In this document: piece after piece, positions 61,261 to 64,000 of the stretch
Layout of the letters: each line of letters begins with the position of its first letter
How positions within the stretch are numbered: the stretch's first letter is position 1
Origin: Candidatus Nanopelagicus abundans
GTDB lineage: Bacteria > Actinomycetota > Actinomycetes > Nanopelagicales > Nanopelagicaceae
Assembly: GCF_002288305.1 (NCBI RefSeq)
Contig: NZ_CP016779.1
Location: 248,001-312,000 of the forward strand
Length of the DNA stretch: 64,000 bases
Direction of reading: 5' to 3'
Notes under the pieces: generated by a model
Database searches by the model: none
What the model was told of the DNA's origin: nothing
What the model saw: only the letters and a program-made list of their open reading frames with translations
Program-made: the position numbers and the translations under genes

Positions 61261-62285
61261 ACTCTTGCCTTTCTAATCCATTGATCGATTGAAACAGCTG
61301 TGATGATTAATAATCCGACGGCAAATGTTTGGTAGTAAAGATCTACTCCAGCAAGAGTAAGTCCATTTCTAAATACACCAACGATTACCGCTCCGATTAA
61401 TGAACCAAATATCGCACCCCGTCCACCAAACAAGCTTGTTCCACCGATTACAACCGCTGTGATTGAATCTAGGTTCAAGTTTGAACCGGAGTTAGGGCTT
61501 GCAGCTCCTACGCGTCCGATAATGATCCAAGAGGTGATTGCAAAAATAAATCCAGCGCTAACATAAACGCTCATAAGTACACGCTTTACCTGAATACCAG
61601 CTAATCGAGCAGCTTCAATATCATCGCCAACTGCATAAACGTGGCGGCCCCAAGCTGTATATCGAAGTGCGAAAGCCAAAATAATATACATAAAGATTAC
61701 GAGTAATACTCCGTAAGTAATTCTAAAGTTACTAAATAAGGTGATCGGCTCACCTAGGTAGAGGAACATTGGCGATAGCTCTTTATCCATAATTGTTCGA
61801 CCAGTTGCGTAGAAAAGAGTTAAGGCAGAAAAGACGTTAAATGTTCCCAGAGTTACGATAAATGGTGGCAAGTCGACCTTGGTAATTAACCAACCATTAA
61901 ATGCACCAGCACCAGTTCCAACTGCAATTCCTAATAGGAATGCTGCCCAGCCTGGCCAGCCATTAACGAAGGCAGTCTTTGCCATTACCATCGAAGCAAA
62001 AATTGCAATAGCGCCACAGGATAAATCAATACCCGCGGTTAAAATAATTAGAGTCTGACCTGCTGCAATTGCGCCAATTACCGCAGTCTGTTGCAGGATA
62101 AGGGAAAGGTTGTTAGTAGTTAAAAAATTCTCATTACCAAAATTAAATACGAATACTGCAGCAATTAATACTGCTGCTGAGCTTAACCAGGGATAGTTAT
62201 GTAGTGTAGTTTGCACCTTTTGTTTAGTTGTTGCACGATCTTTAAATGTTTCAGCTGCATCTATCGCCGTGTTCTCTTTACTCAC
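61257..62285 (-). CDS. frcC: Sugar ABC transporter permease (RbsC/FrcC type)
   Basis: The 342-residue protein has about eight to ten hydrophobic segments, the family AGIDLSCGAIAIFASMV region, AARLAGIQVKRVLMSVYVSAG (the ATPase contact region) and SITAVVIGGTSLFGGRGAIFGSLIGAVIVGVFRNGL, a hallmark of RbsC-like permeases. It forms the membrane channel with the single-domain ATPase. It is separated from the binding-protein gene by two hairpins. Confidence 0.9.
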   Translation of the reverse strand: MSKENTAIDAAETFKDRATTKQKVQTTLHNYPWLSSAAVLIAAVFVFNFGNENFLTTNNLSLILQQTAVIGAIAAGQTLIILTAGIDLSCGAIAIFASMVMAKTAFVNGWPGWAAFLLGIAVGTGAGAFNGWLITKVDLPPFIVTLGTFNVFSALTLFYATGRTIMDKELSPMFLYLGEPITLFSNFRITYGVLLVIFMYIILAFALRYTAWGRHVYAVGDDIEAARLAGIQVKRVLMSVYVSAGFIFAITSWIIIGRVGAASPNSGSNLNLDSITAVVIGGTSLFGGRGAIFGSLIGAVIVGVFRNGLTLAGVDLYYQTFAVGLLIITAVSIDQWIRKARV

Positions 62286-62341
62286 TATTTTCCCTCTCGC
62301 TACTTTTTTGTAGTTTATTAACTGTAGGTCAAATTGTAAAT

Positions 62342-62374
62342 AGTGGGGCGGCTGAATTTATCAGCCGCCCCACT
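62342..62374 (-). terminator. Strong intercistronic hairpin after the binding-protein gene
   Basis: AGTGGGGCGGCTGA and TCAGCCGCCCCACT make a perfect 14-bp stem around a 5-nt loop. It lies between the binding-protein stop and the permease start. There is no T-run on the minus strand, so mRNA 3'-end protection or partial attenuation is more likely than full termination. Confidence 0.8.
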
Positions 62375-62384
62375 TACTTCTTAA

Positions 62385-62403
62385 CTATTAGTTTTAACTA
62401 ATA
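62385..62403 (-). other. Second small AT-rich hairpin in the same intercistronic gap
   Basis: CTATTAGTT and AACTAATAG are perfect inverted copies 1 nt apart, so the tip of the helix must open to make a loop. It lies just after the binding-protein stop, before the large GC-rich hairpin. Confidence 0.6.
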
Positions 62404-62412
62404 GATCTGGGT

Positions 62413-63495
62413 TTAACCCCAGGCGTTATCTAGACCGTATTGAACTGACTCTGATGGAACTCCCTCTTGTGGGTCATCAGTAATCAACTTAACTCCGGTA
62501 TCAAAGAAATCTAGACCATCAGTTGTAGAAGGCTTTGTGCCAGTCTTGATGATGTCATAGATTGCTTGTACGCCAAGGTCAGCCATTAATAGTGGATACT
62601 GTTGTGAAGTAGCACCAATAACGCCAGCCTTAACATTCTCAACACCTGCGCGGCCACCGTCTACAGAGACGATAACTACACCCTTCTCTTTTCCTGCAGC
62701 CTTAAGCGCAGCGAATGCACCAGCAGCAGCTGGCTCATTTAGAGTGTAAACAAGGTTGATGTTTGGATTCTTAGCAAGTAATTGCTCCATGCCAGTACGT
62801 CCACCATCTTCAGCGCCAAGAGTAGCTACGTTACCAACGATCTGGTATGAACCGCCCTTACCACCTGTGTACTTACCAGTCTTTGGCTCATCAGCAAGCT
62901 TCTTAGGATCTCCTAGTGGAATTCCCATGCCCTTTAAGAAACCATTATCACGGCAGTAATCTGTTGGTACGTTCTTGTCATTGAAAATATCTAGAAGAGC
63001 GATAATAGCTTTCTTTCCGCCCATCTTTGCAGCTGCCCACTGACCGATTAACTCGCCAGCTTTGCAGTTGTCTGTTGCAAAAGTAATGTCAACAATGTCT
63101 GCAGGATCTGTTGGTGTATCAAGTGCGATTACATATAGACCAGCTTCGCGAGCCTTAGTAATTGCAGCATAAACTCCACCTGAAATAGGTGTAATTAAAA
63201 TACCAGCATCCTTCTTTGAGATTGCGTTTTCAATTGCAGCAATCTGTGCAGCATCATCAGTCTCATCTTTTCCGGATGCAACGCTTAGGTCTACGCCAAG
63301 TTCGGCTGCCTTAGCTTTTGCTCCAGCAATCATTGCGACGAAGAATGGGTTTGTATCATTCTTAGTGATAAGCGATACGCCTACCTTGTCGCCACCAGCA
63401 TCATCAGAAGATGATGAGCAAGCGGTTAGTATTAACGACGAAGCACCAATTACTGCGAATGCAGCTAAGGTGCGACGTGAGAAGAGTTTCTTCAT
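62413..63495 (-). CDS. frcB: Sugar ABC transporter substrate-binding lipoprotein (FrcB/RbsB type)
   Basis: The ATG at 63493-63495 is chosen, giving 360 residues, because AGGAGGAAC precedes it and it places MKKLFSRRTLAAFAVIG just before the lipobox LTACSS (lipidated Cys). An in-frame upstream start would add 12 residues. The type I periplasmic-binding fold is clear: VGVSLITKNDTNPFFVAMIAGAKAKAAELGVDL, DTPTDPADI and TLNEPAAAGAFAALKAAGKEKGVVIVSVDGG. Family members bind ribose, fructose or inositol; which cannot be decided. Confidence 0.9.
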   Translation of the reverse strand: MKKLFSRRTLAAFAVIGASSLILTACSSSSDDAGGDKVGVSLITKNDTNPFFVAMIAGAKAKAAELGVDLSVASGKDETDDAAQIAAIENAISKKDAGILITPISGGVYAAITKAREAGLYVIALDTPTDPADIVDITFATDNCKAGELIGQWAAAKMGGKKAIIALLDIFNDKNVPTDYCRDNGFLKGMGIPLGDPKKLADEPKTGKYTGGKGGSYQIVGNVATLGAEDGGRTGMEQLLAKNPNINLVYTLNEPAAAGAFAALKAAGKEKGVVIVSVDGGRAGVENVKAGVIGATSQQYPLLMADLGVQAIYDIIKTGTKPSTTDGLDFFDTGVKLITDDPQEGVPSESVQYGLDNAWG

Positions 63496-63531
63496 ACTTG
63501 TTCCTCCTATAGGGTTGAACTGCATGGACAT

Positions 63532-63733
63532 GTCTACTCTTTTACCCTAATTTAGGCAACAAATTTGATGTTAAATGCTGAAAATTACGCAAATGTTATA
63601 TTCAAATACCTTTAATACAGGTCTATACCCTTGCCCCAGCCATCTACCCCCAAACTTTAAATAAATAGCGCATAAGGGCAGATTTTCCTTTGCTCTATAG
63701 TTCAGTAATTAAGAATCCAGGGATGGGAAGATA
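63532..63733. promoter_or_regulatory. Divergent promoter region between sugar transporter and aldolase
   Basis: The 202-bp AT-rich region separates two divergent sugar genes. A small dyad CCTAA-T-TTAGG is at about 63545-63555. No convincing -35/-10 pair is assigned on either strand. Confidence 0.45.
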
Positions 63734-64000
63734 ATGAGTATTGGTCGCCAGGTAAGGCTTAAGCGGATCTTCTCAAACCCTTCTACTAATTTATTCGGCG
63801 TAGCGGTGGACCACTTTGTTGGTTACGGCAACGCAGTCTCTGGCGGCTTAGCTTCTCTACCAAAAGCACTGGCAGCAACAATGGCGGGAAAGCCTGACTC
63901 AGTAACAATTCAAGCAGGAACTGCTAAAAACTTATGGGTCCCATATGCAGGTAAGGCAGCATTAATTGTGCAAGGTGGTTGCTTCACTGTTGATGATCGA
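63734..64000 (+). CDS. DhnA-type class I aldolase, C-terminus cut by window edge
   Basis: An open frame of 89 codons starts at ATG 63734 (GGGAAG 7 nt before it) and runs off the right edge. The translation starts MSIGRQVRLKRIFSNPSTN and then has AVDHFVGYGNAVSG, where the D-H pair matches the D-H-G of the aldolase at 8852, and PDSVTIQAGTAKNLW, matching PDAIQLTIGQAKLL of that protein. It is a second, diverged member of the same family and is divergent from frcB. Confidence 0.7.
   Translation, partial: MSIGRQVRLKRIFSNPSTNLFGVAVDHFVGYGNAVSGGLASLPKALAATMAGKPDSVTIQAGTAKNLWVPYAGKAALIVQGGCFTVDDR

Overview
The window looks like a chromosomal segment of a genome-streamlined, low-GC actinobacterium, probably the freshwater acI lineage (Nanopelagicales, Planktophila/Nanopelagicus type). 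This is inferred from the mix of clearly actinobacterial genes (class Ib ribonucleotide reductase nrdHIEF, a mycoredoxin-like glutaredoxin, a GlnA2-type glutamine synthetase, an actinobacterial-style sulfur leader peptide) with AT-rich codon use, genes packed end to end with 1-30 nt overlaps, and many small-molecule uptake and catabolism genes. No marker such as 16S rRNA is present, so the placement is an inference.

Layout. 1-1795: a small accessory patch holding a DoxX gene (cut by the left edge), an NTF2-like gene, an ABM-domain gene and a non-coding unit with a tRNA-like sequence; the last three units are separated by four same-direction copies of a short repeat. 1795-5810: nrdHIEF on the minus strand behind a cobalamin riboswitch. 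5859-7314: a ZIP transporter, a mycoredoxin and an acetyltransferase. 7359-20532: a carbohydrate and polyol catabolic island with an FGGY kinase, a DhnA-type aldolase, oxidoreductases, an epimerase, ribokinase, RbsD, and the inositol genes iolG-like, iolD, iolE, iolC and iolB. 20590-27574: mixed small genes, a short NhaA-like antiporter, FUSC, DinB, TrhO, an oxidoreductase and Tgt. 27721-33514: a complete dipeptide/oligopeptide ABC transporter, facing an M13 peptidase. 35560-36856: an Arg/Lys-rich repeat protein and panB. 36963-45726: nadE, a cysteine leader with cysK-cysE, glnA2, a P450, and a leucine leader with leuA. 45762-54741: housekeeping genes (recO, uppS, a ZIP gene, glyS, dusB, a YdcF gene, dgt, dnaG, tRNA-Asn, an ACT-domain gene). 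54738-59518: galT and a four-gene operon ending in a GH25 lysozyme. 59624-64000: an AroE-like gene, a fructose/ribose-type ABC transporter and the start of a second DhnA-type aldolase gene.

How the parts fit. The cell appears to import sugars or polyols (FrcBCA-type) and peptides (Dpp-type), and to feed inositol and related compounds through dehydrogenase, dehydratase, hydrolase, isomerase, kinase and aldolase steps. No classical IolJ or IolA is in the window; a DhnA-type aldolase is the nearest candidate for the cleavage step. Regulation visible in the sequence is mostly RNA-based: a B12 riboswitch, two short leader peptides, strong intercistronic hairpins after binding-protein genes, and an mRNA that begins at the 3' end of a tRNA. 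No transcription-factor gene was recognised.

The least explained part is 380-1795, where a repeated motif, a tRNA-like sequence and a 21-position complementary partner segment occur together.
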